The position numbers were made by a program, and so were the translations under genes. This document shows, one piece after another, positions 48,196 through 59,888 of a DNA stretch of 64,000 nt; position 1 is the stretch's first letter; every line of letters starts with the position of its first letter. The stretch spans positions 248,001 to 312,000 of the forward strand of contig VWZS01000496.1 in assembly GCA_013397075.1 (NCBI GenBank). Direction: 5' to 3'. This DNA is from Rhabdornis inornatus (lineage: Eukaryota > Chordata > Aves > Passeriformes > Rhabdornithidae). The notes beneath the pieces are model-generated. The model ran no database searches. It was given only the letters and a program-made list of their open reading frames with translations, and was not told where the DNA came from.

Positions 48196-50271
48196 CTTCT
48201 TTCTTCTTCATAGTGGGCTACTAGCCCAGAACCCTTCCACTTCTGCTGCAGTAACAGGATGGGCTTAACAGAAATCTCTGGGCTAAAAAAAAAAAAACAA
48301 CAGGTGACTCATCTCCCCTTGCTCATCTGCTCATGTGCATTTTATTAAAAAGAAGTTTGTGTGATCATTTTGTTACGTGTGTCAGGTAGAGATTCCGTCT
48401 CTTTGCAGTCTGTTAAATGTTTCACTGAAACAAATGTGTTGAAAGGATTTCATGTTATCTTAGAGGGAGGATCCTGCTGGCTCGGGGCAGGTCCTGCTCA
48501 CTCCCTGCAGCCCCGCTGCCCGTTCCGGCTGCTGCACCTCCCTGCAGGAGATGTGAAAGACATGCTTTGCAGCCACAGCCCTGGTCGCTCTGGGAAACCA
48601 GGCACCCTAGCTAAAAATAGGCTCCTCTAAGTTAGCAGCTTTGCTTGTGAATGCACAGCCATGAGAAGCTGATTTGGGTAATAAGTGATTTCTATGGACT
48701 GGAAACCAGGGCTAGCTGGAAGGAGACAGGCAGGAGAAAGAGTTGACAAAATGTAGTAGTTTTAATCCCAGCTTTGGCTATTTACAGAGTGCTTGTTGTT
48801 TCATCCTTTAATTTTGCTAATAAATGTGCGTTTCCCTAAGATCTCAGTGAATGTCAGAGTTTGATCCCACTGAATGCTTTACTTACATGAGAGAAAGTAT
48901 TTGTTTTGGAGACTGCAAAGTTTTAGCAGATCAAGGACTGTGTGAGGAAAACAAAGAATTATTGTATCTATTCTCTTGGTCATGGGGAGTTAAGTGAAGG
49001 AGATTTCCTTGAGGCTGAAAATTCACCATCAGAGGAGCTTGATCTGAATTGTCTGTGTTCAGTGTGTGCGCCTCCAGAGTAGCTTCCCTCTTCTCCTTAT
49101 TCCTGTTTGGCTTCACCCCTCCCTTTGCAAAGCTCTCTGTAACCTTGCTTCTTTTCGCTTGTGCAGCTGAACTGAACTTGCCCCGCTGCCGGGGGTGATT
49201 CCTCTGCTGCAGGGTGAAGCTGTGTGCATCAGTGTTTCATTCAGTAGTGTAAGAAGATTTGTTTTTCCAGCTATGGAAGATTTTCAGCTACCTAGTTTGT
49301 GGTACAAGGAGGAAAATAAATATGGGGCTTGGGAAATGCAATAGATAAAGGCTTAAGTGGTCACAATTTAAATCTTAAATTGCCAATTGCATGACTGGCT
49401 AGAAAAAGGAAATCTGAGCAGAAAAAGAAGGCAGTAAACACGATGATTAAGTGGATCTTACTCAGAGTAAATTATAGCATTCCCAAATGAAAGTCTTCTC
49501 CTTTACAGAGAAATCATTAAATGTTAAACTCACACTATTATTTGCGTTTCATTGGGTAGACTTGCGTGTGCAGAAATATCCATTTTAATTAGTGTTGAAA
49601 AGAAGTCTCGTGTACAGAGCACTGCCTGGTAGGTATTTTTATACTCTCTCTCTCTGTGAACTCATTTTATATGATGATGATTTCTTCTAATTTTTAATTA
49701 ACATGTCTAAGTTAGAGTTGGGGAAAATGATCAGTGTTTCATTAACTGTCTCACACTTGGAGATCTATGCAAACCTAATTGATGTGGTTGCTACAGGGTA
49801 CTTTGTCAAAATGAGCCATCCTGCCACTTCTTTTCTCCCATTGCTTTTCAATTCTGTGAATTTGAGTGAAAGGCATACTGCAGCACCATATAGTTTTACC
49901 TCCAAAATGACAGTGTATGATGTGGCGTTACATTTCAGTGCAATGTTTCACCCAAATTATTTTGAAACGTTTTCCAGACTGTGTATTGGAAGATCTTTTG
50001 TGTATCACTGGTATATAGTGCCCCCCCTTTGCAAAGAGTGTATATAACAGTGTTTTGGAAAAACAGTGGGAGTTTTTCTTGTTCCTTCTCTGGGAAAATT
50101 ATTAGCTCAACTCTGAGCATCACAATTTAAAATACACTTGTTTGTGTATAACAAATACCTCTGAATTCATAATGTTTAATATCACAAAATATTGAAGCTT
50201 ATTGTTGTTATTTATTGATTTATTTAGCCATATAGTTACAGTATCTCACTGGAAAAGAAGTTGAGATGTGT
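48196..50271. other. gene-free sequence with a GC-rich patch
   Basis: A run of 13 A residues near 48286 and a GC-rich patch at about 48465-48560 (Pst-like CTGCAG words, few CpGs) interrupt otherwise AT-rich DNA. A short CT run occurs near 49645. The plus frame at 49703-50047 (114 codons) has no recognisable family. Confidence 0.4.
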
Positions 50272-50425
50272 GAAGGCTGCATGGTCTAGTGGTAAAGGAG
50301 GTGTCCTTGGCTCTCGTCCCAGCTCTTGCCATCAACCTGTCCAATGACTGGCACCAAATCAGAGAATCTCAGAAGGGGGTAAAGTTGGAAGGGATTCCAG
50401 TGGGATCATCTGATCCAACCTCAAC
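50272..50425. mobile_element. short CR1-like tail remnants, mixed orientation
   Basis: The right part (about 50357-50422) resembles a CR1 3' terminus in minus orientation: AATCAGAGAATCTCAG, then AAAGTTGGAAGGGATTCCAG and GGATCATCTGATCCAACCTC. The left part (about 50278-50308) has GGTCTAGTGG and GGTGTCCTTG, which resemble the near-terminal CR1 block in plus orientation. The pieces are too short to place in a subfamily and the left part is the weaker call. Confidence 0.5.
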
Positions 50426-51009
50426 TCAGTACAACTATTGGCATGCTAGAGAAAATAATTTTTGTGGAGGAAGAGACTGTTATGAATCATACTTGTTAGT
50501 AAGTGAGTAAATTTGTACTTAGTATTATTCCGTGTAGCTGTAGTGTTGCCATAATGTGATAATGAAAAAGGATAGGAAAACAGCAAAGGCTGAAACCAAA
50601 GCAGAGAAGAACTGAAACCCAGTGATGCACTCTGTACTCTGATTATGAACTATGCCTTGAAACTGAGTTAGAGATTGTAAAGTCTGAATAGCAATCTTTT
50701 GTCTGAACTTGCTTTGTCTAAGAAAACCAATACTTTTTACTGTGTGCTTATCAGAGTGATAACAACTAACTGCAACAGCAGGGGAAAAGTTGGTAAATTA
50801 TAAATTATTCACATATTTTTTTAATGAAGCCATTATTAAAAGGATGGAAAAAATTGTTTTCCGTAAAAAGTGGTGAAAATGGTTATGATATTAAAATATG
50901 CTTGGCTTCCTATAAAGTTTTGGACTTATAAATTTGATCAACAGATCTTTTAAAATATGATATTCACATAAGATATTAAGGCACAGGAGATTAAGTCACA
51001 CGCGTGACA

Positions 51010-51475
51010 TGGAATTGCAGAGTAATTGAGGGTGGGAGGAACATCTGGAGGTCATCTGGCCCACCTCCCTGCTCAAGGTAGGACTCATATCAAAAGTGTG
51101 ATGAAGCTATGAAGGGTCTGTCTGGTTCAGGCATAATTTGTGAACACCAAGGTTAGAGATTCCTCAGCCTCACTGGGAGACCTAGTACCTAACTACTCTC
51201 AGGGTAGGTAGAAATTATTTTTCTTTTTATATCCTCCTGGAATTTACCCTCCAGCTTGTGTCTTTATTTCTCTTATTCTCAGGCCCTGGGAAGAGTCTGC
51301 CTTAGTGGAAGGTGCTGCCTTAGTCTTCTCTTTACTGGATAAATGGAGCCACCTTACTTTTCCTTTTTGTGACACATGCTTCAGCTCTCTAATCATGATC
51401 CTGTACTGGAGTCACTCCAGGCTGCCAGTCTTTGTTGCAGCAGGATCCCAAAGATGGACACAGTATTCTAGGTTG
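51010..51475 (-). mobile_element. old CR1 LINE fragment, minus orientation
   Basis: A decayed CR1 3' region read right to left. Plus-strand landmarks are GGAATTGCAGAGTAATTGAG at the tail (51010), CATCTGGAGGTCATCTGGCC, CTCAGCCTCACTGGGAGACC at about 51158, and the distal block CTGGAGTCACTCCAGGCTGC followed by AAGATGGACACAGTATTCTA up to about 51475. It has many substitutions and indels, with no usable frame. It is clearly older than the copies at 869 and 21791, as judged by visible divergence only. Confidence 0.8.
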
Positions 51476-52279
51476 TGTATGTTGCTGTTGTAGGGAATTA
51501 CTGAATGATAAATATCAATGAGAGGATCCCCACACCTAGTTGGATGTGAGGGGAAATAGTTTATGTGCCAGACTTGTCATGAGAAGCTGAAAGCAACCAG
51601 GAAGGATGAGTCACATAGGTCTTTGTCTTTGCACGTTGTATTCCATTTCTGAGGGGAAAAACCAACCCAAACAGGTAGGGAAGAAATCTAGTTGGAAAGA
51701 AGAGAGTACTCAATTATAATGGTGATATTAAGTACAAATTCTGAAACTTAATTTTCCTGGAGAGGTGACAAAGAAGCAAGTTGCAGAGAGATGAGTGAGA
51801 GTGTCTTTTGGCACATTGCTCATTGAAACACTGGAGCCACTTTAGTGCTAAGCATGATGTAATGCAGTGAACAGTTTCCGTTTTTAACTGTTTCCAGTTC
51901 TGCAATTAGGAATGTAATGCATTGCGTTATGAGAATGAAATTTATTTTTCCAGTAGGCTTTTTAGTGTTGGGTAAATATGACAGTTGAAACACATGGTGT
52001 TTCCTCAAAAGCTGTGAATTCAAATGATGGCTTAGTGTTGAAAAAAGGATATTGGGTGTTTACGATCCAAGTCAGGTCTGTCAGCTACAGAAGTCAGAGC
52101 ATGTTTTCCACAAGCTGGAATAGTCCATTCAGAGCAAGTGCCAAGAAAAAGGGAAAATCTCCCTTGGGGAAGCAGTGGGGATGTAATTCACAATTTTGTG
52201 AAAACTCATTAACTTAGTTTCTAAGCATTAGTTCTGAATCCAGTGCCAGTCAGTATTTCCATATTTTCAATCACCAATA
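51476..52279. other. gene-free sequence between two CR1 relics
   Basis: No gene recognised. It separates oppositely oriented CR1 remnants and may itself hold unrecognisably decayed repeat. Confidence 0.35.
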
Positions 52280-52560
52280 TGGGTAGTGACATGAATTTGC
52301 TGATAAGTTTGTAGATAGCACAAAAATTGCTAAAATAATGAAGGTTGTTGCAAGCATAATCTGAAATGGTTGATTAGATGAAAATTCAAAAATGCAGGCA
52401 GATGGAGAGCTGTACATGTAAAGATATAAGGCTTTCAGGATGGAAGACTGCTTTGGGAATTAGCAACCCTGAAGTCAATGTAAGGTTTTTGGGGGTAGCT
52501 TCCTCAATGAGTACATCACCTGAATTGATGGGAAAGACTGCTCAAGAGGTTTGTTCTTGA
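52280..52560 (+). mobile_element. very old CR1-type LINE relic, 5' segment, plus
   Basis: The segment AAGTTTGTAGATAGCACAAA (about 52304-52323) corresponds to the reverse-transcriptase KFADDTK box, with the catalytic FADD reading FVDS here. It is followed by a stretch resembling the AGATGAAATTCAA...TGCA block (52376-52400) and by GGGGGTAGCTTCCTCAATGA, matching the LGVxxDSSM region. Resemblance is to the older amniote CR1 group rather than to the younger avian tails. Stops and indels throughout show an ancient dead copy. The 3' part continues at about 53110. Confidence 0.65.
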
Positions 52561-53109
52561 TGCTGATGTTCTCCTATATATGTATTTGTGAACTGAACCT
52601 GGAAGATGTTCTTGCTTTAATTTTTTTTTCTCCTTGTCTCCAGCTGCAGACTTTTTCTTGACAAACTTGCTTGCTCTTCCACAGAGAATCAGTTGAATTC
52701 TGCTGGCAACTAGCCCAGGGAAGCAGAGACTGGTTAGAATAATTATTGCTGGAGGTGTAGGTGTAGGTCTACAAAGCCTAAGGCTAAACAAGAGGAGACA
52801 GATTAAAAACAGCTCTTTGGAGTCTGAGAGATGAATAATGTCTGGGCTTAGAAAGTTCTTGAATTCATGGGGAGAATCTGGTGGAGTGGTTGAAAAAATG
52901 CTGATTATTTTTGTATGTATATACATTCATTTAGTCCCTGCTCTGCATGGCCTGATTTTATTAGCCATACTTGCCAAGTGATCGTTCACTTTTAGGGAAA
53001 GAAGAACAAAATATTTTAACTTAGTTTTCCAATAGCAGCACTATGCTGGCTTATCCCAGAATCGCTGTTCCTGGAAACCTGTGGTGAGGTTCCTGTAAAC
53101 TGTTTGTGG
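52561..53109. other. unidentified ~0.55-kb segment splitting the CR1 relic
   Basis: Collinear CR1 similarity stops near 52560 and resumes near 53110. The DNA between is unrecognised and could be a later insertion or CR1 sequence decayed beyond recognition. TTTGTTCTTGAT at 52550-52561 is the exact reverse complement of ATCAAGAACAAA at 53128-53139, close to the two edges. No target-site duplication is evident. A minus-strand frame of 136 codons (52516-52926) lies here without a known motif. Confidence 0.35.
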
Positions 53110-53702
53110 GCTGGCCATAAAGGGTGTATCAAGAACAAATAAGAAAATTGACTTGGCTTTGCCTTTGGTAGTAGCTGCTGCTGAGATCTGGTATCCTCAC
53201 CTCAGAAATGTCCTCAGTTCTGGAGAATACATTCTGAAGAAAAGGGGTGAGGGATAAGGAGAGGATCCAAAAATATCATCCAGATGCTGAAAAATCAGCT
53301 TTATGAGGTGAATTGTAGGGAGGCCAGTCATTAATCTTATCAAAGATTAAGGGTCAAAAAGAAATGTGATTACTGTGTGTAAGTACTTATTTATGGAGAA
53401 TATATTTGTCAGCAGAGATCTTTTAATCTTCTATAAAAGCACATGACAAGATCCTGTAGATAAATGTACTCAAAAAATAAGTCATCATTACTTGTTTGGC
53501 TGCAAAAATAAATGTGGAACTCATTGCTAGAGGAAGAGGTAGGAGGAGTATGTTTTTTGAAGTGTAGATGGCTGCATTTTGTGCAATGTGCTTCAAGTAT
53601 GTTTCTGAGTTATATGGATTGGGGTCTGGAAGTGTAGGAGGAGAGGAAAATGGACAGAGAGGAGCAGGTGATCCTTTCTAGCTTTGGATTTAGTATCTGA
53701 GA
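53110..53702 (+). mobile_element. very old CR1-type LINE relic, 3' segment, plus
   Basis: It resumes with TGGTATCCTCACCTCAGAAA and CAGTTCTGGAGAATACATTC (the WSPHLKK / QFWxP region), then GAGGATCCAAAAATATCATC. TGTGGAACTCATTGCTAGAG at about 53513 is the HWNxLP equivalent. It ends with AGGTGATCCTTTCTAGCTTT plus a GGATTTAGTATCTGAG terminus at about 53685-53702. The terminus matches the older CR1 group (GATGATC...CCCTTCTGGCCTT...ATCTATGA type), not the younger avian tail. Heavily mutated. Confidence 0.75.
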
Positions 53703-56700
53703 TGCCTTCAGTTTACTTCTTTCACTGGCGGGTTGTTTGTGTTTATAATGGCTGCAAATCTAAAGCAGCATGATAATTACCTGACACCACAGAATACCAG
53801 TCTACAGGAGGTCACAAAGGATCCCTTTTTCTCCTGAACATATTCTTGGCTCCAGGTGCAGTTGCACCTGCCCACGTGCACCCCTCAACAAACTTGTGTT
53901 CCTTTAGGGAGCTGAGGACAGCCACAGCCTGGGATGAGGCAGTGCCTGAGGTAATGCACACAAATATCTAGATCTCTGGCTTACCATCTCTTTATGAAGG
54001 GAGCCTTTTTAGGAAATGTAATTGTGTTTTGTGCTTTTTGAGGGCCGTTTCCACTGTTCAGAATTATTCTTGCCTCATTGCTTTATTGAGAGACTGTCTT
54101 CTCCTTATGCCTGTGTAATGGCAATCTTGACTATGGGAATTTTGTCCCTGTCTTTCCATCGCAATGGAAGAGCAAAATATCAAAATAATCAGTTAGAATA
54201 AATCAGAATGTTTCTGGCACTTAAACCTTCTGGAGCAATCATAGGACCTTACACAAAATACAAACCGGGTAAGTTAGACTGCAGGTACATCTAGGAGCTA
54301 GAACCTATGAGTTTAGAGAGTCTAAAAGCTAGACTATAAAATGTCTTATAAGCTCTCTGAGATGCCTAAGTACAGAAATCCTTCACTTTAAAGTAAAAAG
54401 GAGCCACTGCCAGGAAGCAAAAATACTTTTTTAGTTCAGGAAAGAATTACCTTCTCTGACACCCTAGTGAACACTTACTTTGTGGCCTTTATCCTCTTGG
54501 ATTCATTATGAATTTAACCAGAAAACGTTTGGCTTTGTGATCATTATCTGCCATTACCTGCTATGAGGACTGTTACATTTCATTACTGTATCAAACGCTA
54601 TTGGAATTAAGGTTATAGTTGCAGAAATATCTATTTCAACAGATTTGCAGCTCAATTCTAAGCATTCTGAGTAGGAAACATTTAGCTCCAGGCAGTTATT
54701 TCATTTTTTATTTCTGTCTTTTTCCTTTGGTGTTGAAAATAAAATTTTCATAATCTTTGAAACTAAAATAAACAAACTGTCTTGGAAGCTTGCCAATTCC
54801 CACCTTCCCCCTCCTTTTTGCTTTTGTCCATCCTCCTACCTCTCTTCTAGCTGTGGTGGGATGGACCCTTTTCTCTGGTCTATCAGTGTGAAATAACCAT
54901 GAGAGTCACTGCAGGGCTGAAAGGTAATTAATAATTAAAGACAGATCCAGAGAAATGTATCTATAATGCATTGATTTCTGGGGGGAGGAGTAAGTTGCTT
55001 TTTTCTTTTTAAGTAAAAGAATTAGCAACTAGTCTTCGTTTCGGACACAATCCCATTTTGCAAAATTCAGGTTACACTTCTTATTAATTTTGTTAATATA
55101 TAATGCTGTTTCTGGGCCTGGGGAGTTGGGACTTAAGTCTGCAAATCTCTGTCTGTCTTGGTATTAGCCAGTCATACACAGCCACAGATTGTTAGTATTC
55201 TTTACTGTGAGAAAATAAAAAAAAAAATAAAAAGAAGGGAAGGAGGGACAACCCTAGGTACCAGGATACTAAAATCAAAACAAAAACTTGCCTGAGCTGT
55301 GGTCAGAGACCCTACATGTTTCTCTAAGCTATTTTTCTTAGGGCACTGAGGAGTAAAAATTTCTTAGGGACTGGCAGATCACTAAATAGCTCAACTCACA
55401 GAGAAAGTAGGCACTGGTCTAGTTAAGATAGAAACCAAGAACTGAAGTGTTTGAGTATCTGTTTCCTGCTTCCTGGCTGATGCATTTCTCTGATAGCACA
55501 TTTACTGCCTGTTTATTTTATTCATGGAGAACCTGCATTATTTCTAGATATCTGATAATTTCTATTTCTTCACTGTAGTCCCCTGACCTTTATGTCCATA
55601 CACTGTATTTTGTCTTTCTTTTGTTAAATTATTTTTATATCACCACCTATTGGTACCTTAGTTAATAAGCACAACTGATTAAGAGTTGTATGTATTATGT
55701 CTCTTTCCTGAGAAATGCACTTCAGGCTGCTTGTGTTGCGATTTGGGGAAGGGATAGATAAGCTGCAAAAAATACCATTTCAGGTAACTTGCTGTCAATT
55801 TGTTGTCACAGAGATTAAAGAATGCTTTCACCTTCTCTGGACCAAGGAATATGGAGGGCACTTGATTTCTTTCCTTGCTGATATGGAATCAATGCCCCTG
55901 AAAGTGCTTAGGTGTCTGTGGGTAGTGCTCTGAGCTGGGCAGTTTGTGAACATAGGTAGTAAATCCCTGACCTGAGCTAAAATCTCCCAGCACTGAAATG
56001 TAACATTTGTAATTTTTCTTTTCACGTAGCACTAATAAGGATGCTGTATTAATTAACTAATGTGATGTGTTATCCTTGCTCATTTTAAGTCTCAGAAAGA
56101 AAGCCTGAGCCATTTTGCTCCTTATTTTTCCTATATCATGCACGAACATTTTCATTGGGTTACCATTCATACAAGTGACAATTAAAAGTCGAATTTTAGC
56201 TTAAATGAAGTTAGTTTCCTTGTTTTTAACACTGTGTTTCCTGAAGAAATGTCACTGGTCTTCTATTTGGAAAAAGACAATTCATTGAAGAATTGGCAAG
56301 GAAGATAGAAGTTTTTTTTTATTTTTTTTCCCCCTTAAAACTTGGTCACTTTTCACATGCTTCTGTCTTCAGGAGGTGGCTGAGTAGACTTGAATGGATA
56401 TTTTATTCATTTTACTGTGTCTACAAAATAATCTTCTACAGCTATTTCTTGGGCTGCATTGAAAGCTTCATTTTCCTTCTATTTTCTTTTGAATAATATA
56501 GGCCTACTGCCTTGCCTAAGATGATGATGGGCTTGGGAGAGGTTGGAACATAATTTCTGCTGACGAAAAGATATTCCTTGTTCCAAACTGGAGAAATGAA
56601 AGGAATTGAATGTTGTTTTAGACATATAGGTGATGCATTTTTCCTGTGGCTTCTAATCTTAAAAAATTGTTGCAAAATACAGTATTTAAAAAAATAACAA

Positions 56701-57003
56701 CCAATATATGTAGTTGATCAGGGATTGACATAATAGGTCTGAAGTAATTTCCAGTAGTTACTTCTGCTTACTTTCTCATGTACAGTGTGAGTGAACTTTA
56801 CTTCAAGAAATGTCTATTTAGAGATACCCTTGGCAGTGTAAGTTCATGCTGTATGGTGAAAAAGTTTGCATCGTTAAGTTTAGCTCTAGCTATTCTCTTT
56901 CAGTAGTCTCATGTCCATTATAACTTGACATTTAAAGTCATAAATTTGTACAATTACATACATTTTGTGGAAAATGCAATGTGGTTGTTTTTCCTGTGCA
57001 CAG
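53703..57003. other. gene-free single-copy sequence
   Basis: No gene or transposon recognised. It contains a short A/AAAAT-rich run near 55216-55235 and a T-rich tract near 56313-56332. Confidence 0.45.
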
Positions 57004-57055
57004 AATGTGAGACTTGCAAATACTGGTTTCATCCAAACTGGATCCTTCTTGCCAT
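57004..57055 (+). other. exon-like interval, 52 nt
   Basis: The acceptor TTTTTCCTGTGCACAG ends at 57003 and the donor CCAT|GTAAGA follows 57055. Two frames are open across it. With two leading bases the frame reads CETCKYWFHPNW, superficially like the C-x2-C-x2-WFH core of PHD fingers but with Trp where a metal-binding Cys is expected. Its phase is compatible with the 38538 interval (a one-in-three chance). With no family match and no transcript evidence it remains a weak candidate. Confidence 0.15.
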
Positions 57056-59820
57056 GTAAGAAATTTCAAGGTCTGATTTATTTTTCTCGTGTTTAGAATG
57101 GGCTTAATCCAGATTCTAGTTGGTTTAGACTTTGGATCAGACTCTGAGTAAGCGCATGGGTATGGAAGGGGGAGGAGGGAGCAAATAAAACATCCACTTG
57201 GTAGACAACACTGAGCTGAAAAGCTGCCATTGGTTTTGGGCTGTAGCTTCTGAGCTCTGGTTATTACTGTCTTTCTGTCATGGCATCAATTAAACTCCCA
57301 ACTTGAGAAAAACAATTTGCAAGAATTTAAAGGTTCAGACTTTTTTCTTTACTTTGGGATAAGTTAATTTCCATAAGAAAAAGACTGTTGACTGGTAAAC
57401 AGAGAAGACTATTCTCTAAGTTTCAGAAATAAAATATAAACAGAGACAGGCATTTACAATTCAAATATAGAACAAACTCATTAGGAAAAATGATTGGAAA
57501 ATAAATAGCAGTTCCAGAGAGATTCTCAATATAGTGGAGGACAACAGTAAATGTCATGTACACCGTACAGAAGTTTTAACTGTCTGATAGTATAAAGTTC
57601 TGTTGTGAAGAACCTTGGAATGAAGTATATAATGGTCATACCCACTATTTTTAAGAAATGAAATATGAGGATTTTTAGTAGTTAGTCTGTTGCACCTTCT
57701 TAGATGACATATATAATTTTACACATTTCTTCAACTCTTTCCTTAGTTTTTCTTTTATTCCTTTGTGGATAGACAGGTAAGGGAAAAATTAATTTTTGCC
57801 ATATTGAAGATGTTGCCTCTTTGGCACAGTTTCTGTTACATGTCAGGGCATTGGTGGTACAGAAGCACATAACTACAGCAGACCTGGCTCCACAGTGTGG
57901 GTGTATTGCCATGTGTTGTGGGTAGCAGTGATAGGGAAATGGTCTTGGGCCCTGAAAAGTTTTTGGGAGATGTGGGAATTGGGTCTGGGAACATCGTGGA
58001 TCAGAAAAGAATATCCTTGAGGTTAGGCATGGAATTTAGACATGTCTGTTGATCCTGCTCCTCAGTTAGTTCTCACTTTATCTGATGTTTTCTGCTCTGC
58101 CCGGGATTCTCCTGCAGTTTATTTAGACAGGGATTCATCCAGTCTTTCTGAGATGGTCAAGCTGAAAGTGTAGGTCCTCAGTATGATAAATCATTAGGAA
58201 ACTAAGTGCTTCCAAAGAACTGTTCACATCTAGGTGAGCAAAACGAATCTCTAGAGGTCTCTCTCTCTTTTCCTATCCTAAAATTGGGATAAAACAGGGT
58301 GATACATCTGTCTCCATTTCTCAACTGTAAAATAGAAATTTTGTTAAGGGGGTGCAAGAAGACTGAAATTACCATATTTCTACAGAAAAGAGCTGTGAGA
58401 AGGTTTAAGTGTAGACATAACTGTTCAGAAGTGTTCTAGGCATGAATTAAAAATATTTTCCTTCCACTTCTTGTGTTCCTTAACTGTTGTACCTATCCTT
58501 AAATCCATGAAGACAGAAAAGAGTAGTGCTCATAATATGAAGAAAGAAGTACTTAGCATATTTCTAAAACAATCTGTGGTCATCGGGAGAGACCAAGCAT
58601 GAAAAACATCAATCTTTAAGTGGGAGAATTTCACATTAAGAGTTTAGTACTGAAACTGCTTTGCAACTCTAGCTACAGCTGATTAAATGCTGACATGCAA
58701 AAACTGTCTCTGAAGAATCTGTTGAATACCTGTCTTTACTGGAGTAAAATAAAGAAATATAGATCTCATATATCAGGGCCTACAATCTTTTCCTGCTTGT
58801 ATCTACTTGATCTGAGGGTCCTTTAAAATGTATTAGAGCTTTAAGATTGGAATGCAAGGCTAATTTGAAACCTGGCTCTAAGATGACTGATTATGTTATT
58901 ATACTTCATACTGACTAAACTAAAGAATAATCTTGTCTCTATGACAAGAGGGATCCAAAATGATGTGGCATTGCCTGGTGAAGGAGCTGTTCCTTTTCAC
59001 AGATAATGCTGTATAATTCTACTTTGCTTTTTTATGTCCCCATGGCTCTTAAAGTAATGGACACCTAGGGCAGAGGCTGGGTGAGGAAACATGAAAAGCT
59101 GGCAAAAACTCAGTGCTCACAGATTGGAAATCTCCTGGTTTGGCTTCAGACTGAATGTGGAGAACTTTCCAGCACTCCCTCAGTTGCTTCCAATGTTTTC
59201 TTTGACGTATTTGGCCCCTGACCAATTTTCCCAACTGCTCCCAAGCCCTTTCTAATAGTCTCCTAACCCACTTGGATGTTCTCTCAACTCCTTTACAGCC
59301 TTTCCATTGGCATGGATATGAAGTTCTGCTGCTTCAGGAATAATGCTGAAGATAAATGTGCTTTCATCCTTCTTCTCAAAAGGGTTCATTCCCAGTATTT
59401 CACAGTAGCTGAATTCTGTTAATGCCATTTGAAGTGTTCCAAATTGGTGGTGAATGGGGCCATGGGGAGCAGGCAGGCTTGGCAATTGAGTGGGAATGGT
59501 TCCCTCTCACATTAGCTAGGGGCAGCGTGCTGGTACTTCTGAAATTAGTTATTTTAGCAAGATAAGTAGGGATGAAACAGTTAAAATCAAAGGCAGTCAG
59601 AGGGAGATCAACTTCCACCCAGGAAAAAGTGGGTCGTGTTGGGCCTTGTCTGTCCCTGTGTGAAACTGCAGAGTAAGGTCCTTTTGTTTGGAGAGGCACC
59701 CAGGCACTTCTCATTGGGAAGGTGATCGAGCTGGGAGACTAGAGGACTTTTCTTAGACAGCACCTGAAGTATCAGCCCCAGATCTGTTTTGGGTTATTTC
59801 TGTTTTACTAGGGAACCTGG
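57056..59820. other. gene-free single-copy sequence
   Basis: No recognisable gene, RNA or repeat. Short frames near 59049-59714 on the minus strand lack motifs. Confidence 0.45.
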
Positions 59821-59822
59821 TA

Positions 59823-59888
59823 TTTTTTTTTTTTTAAATCCTCTTCCCTCTTTTTTTTTTTTTTTTTTTTTTTTTCTNTTTTTTTTTT
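59823..59888. repeat. long T tracts with an unresolved base
   Basis: T13 at 59823-59835, then a tract from 59851 to 59888 that is T throughout except for C at 59876 and N at 59878. The N is the only ambiguous base in the window and marks a sequencing or assembly difficulty in the homopolymer. The true length is uncertain. Read from the other strand it is a long A tract. Confidence 0.95.

Noticed and set aside
50282..50319. tRNA-like internal promoter: A-box match TGGTCTAGTGG followed by a partial B box GGCTCTCGTCC
   Set aside because: Spacing between the boxes (27 nt) is too short for a tRNA, the B box has three mismatches, no cloverleaf can be drawn, and the A-box word is explained by CR1 tail similarity.
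52516..52926. 136-codon minus-strand open frame, the longest ATG-started frame outside the GC-rich island
   Set aside because: It overlaps the end of a CR1 relic in antisense, shows no family motif, and its length is compatible with chance in 64 kb.
57010..57055. PHD zinc finger call from CETCKYWFHPNW
   Set aside because: Only two of the needed Cys ligands and one His are present, the next ligand is Trp, and the frame stops soon after. Too little to name a domain.
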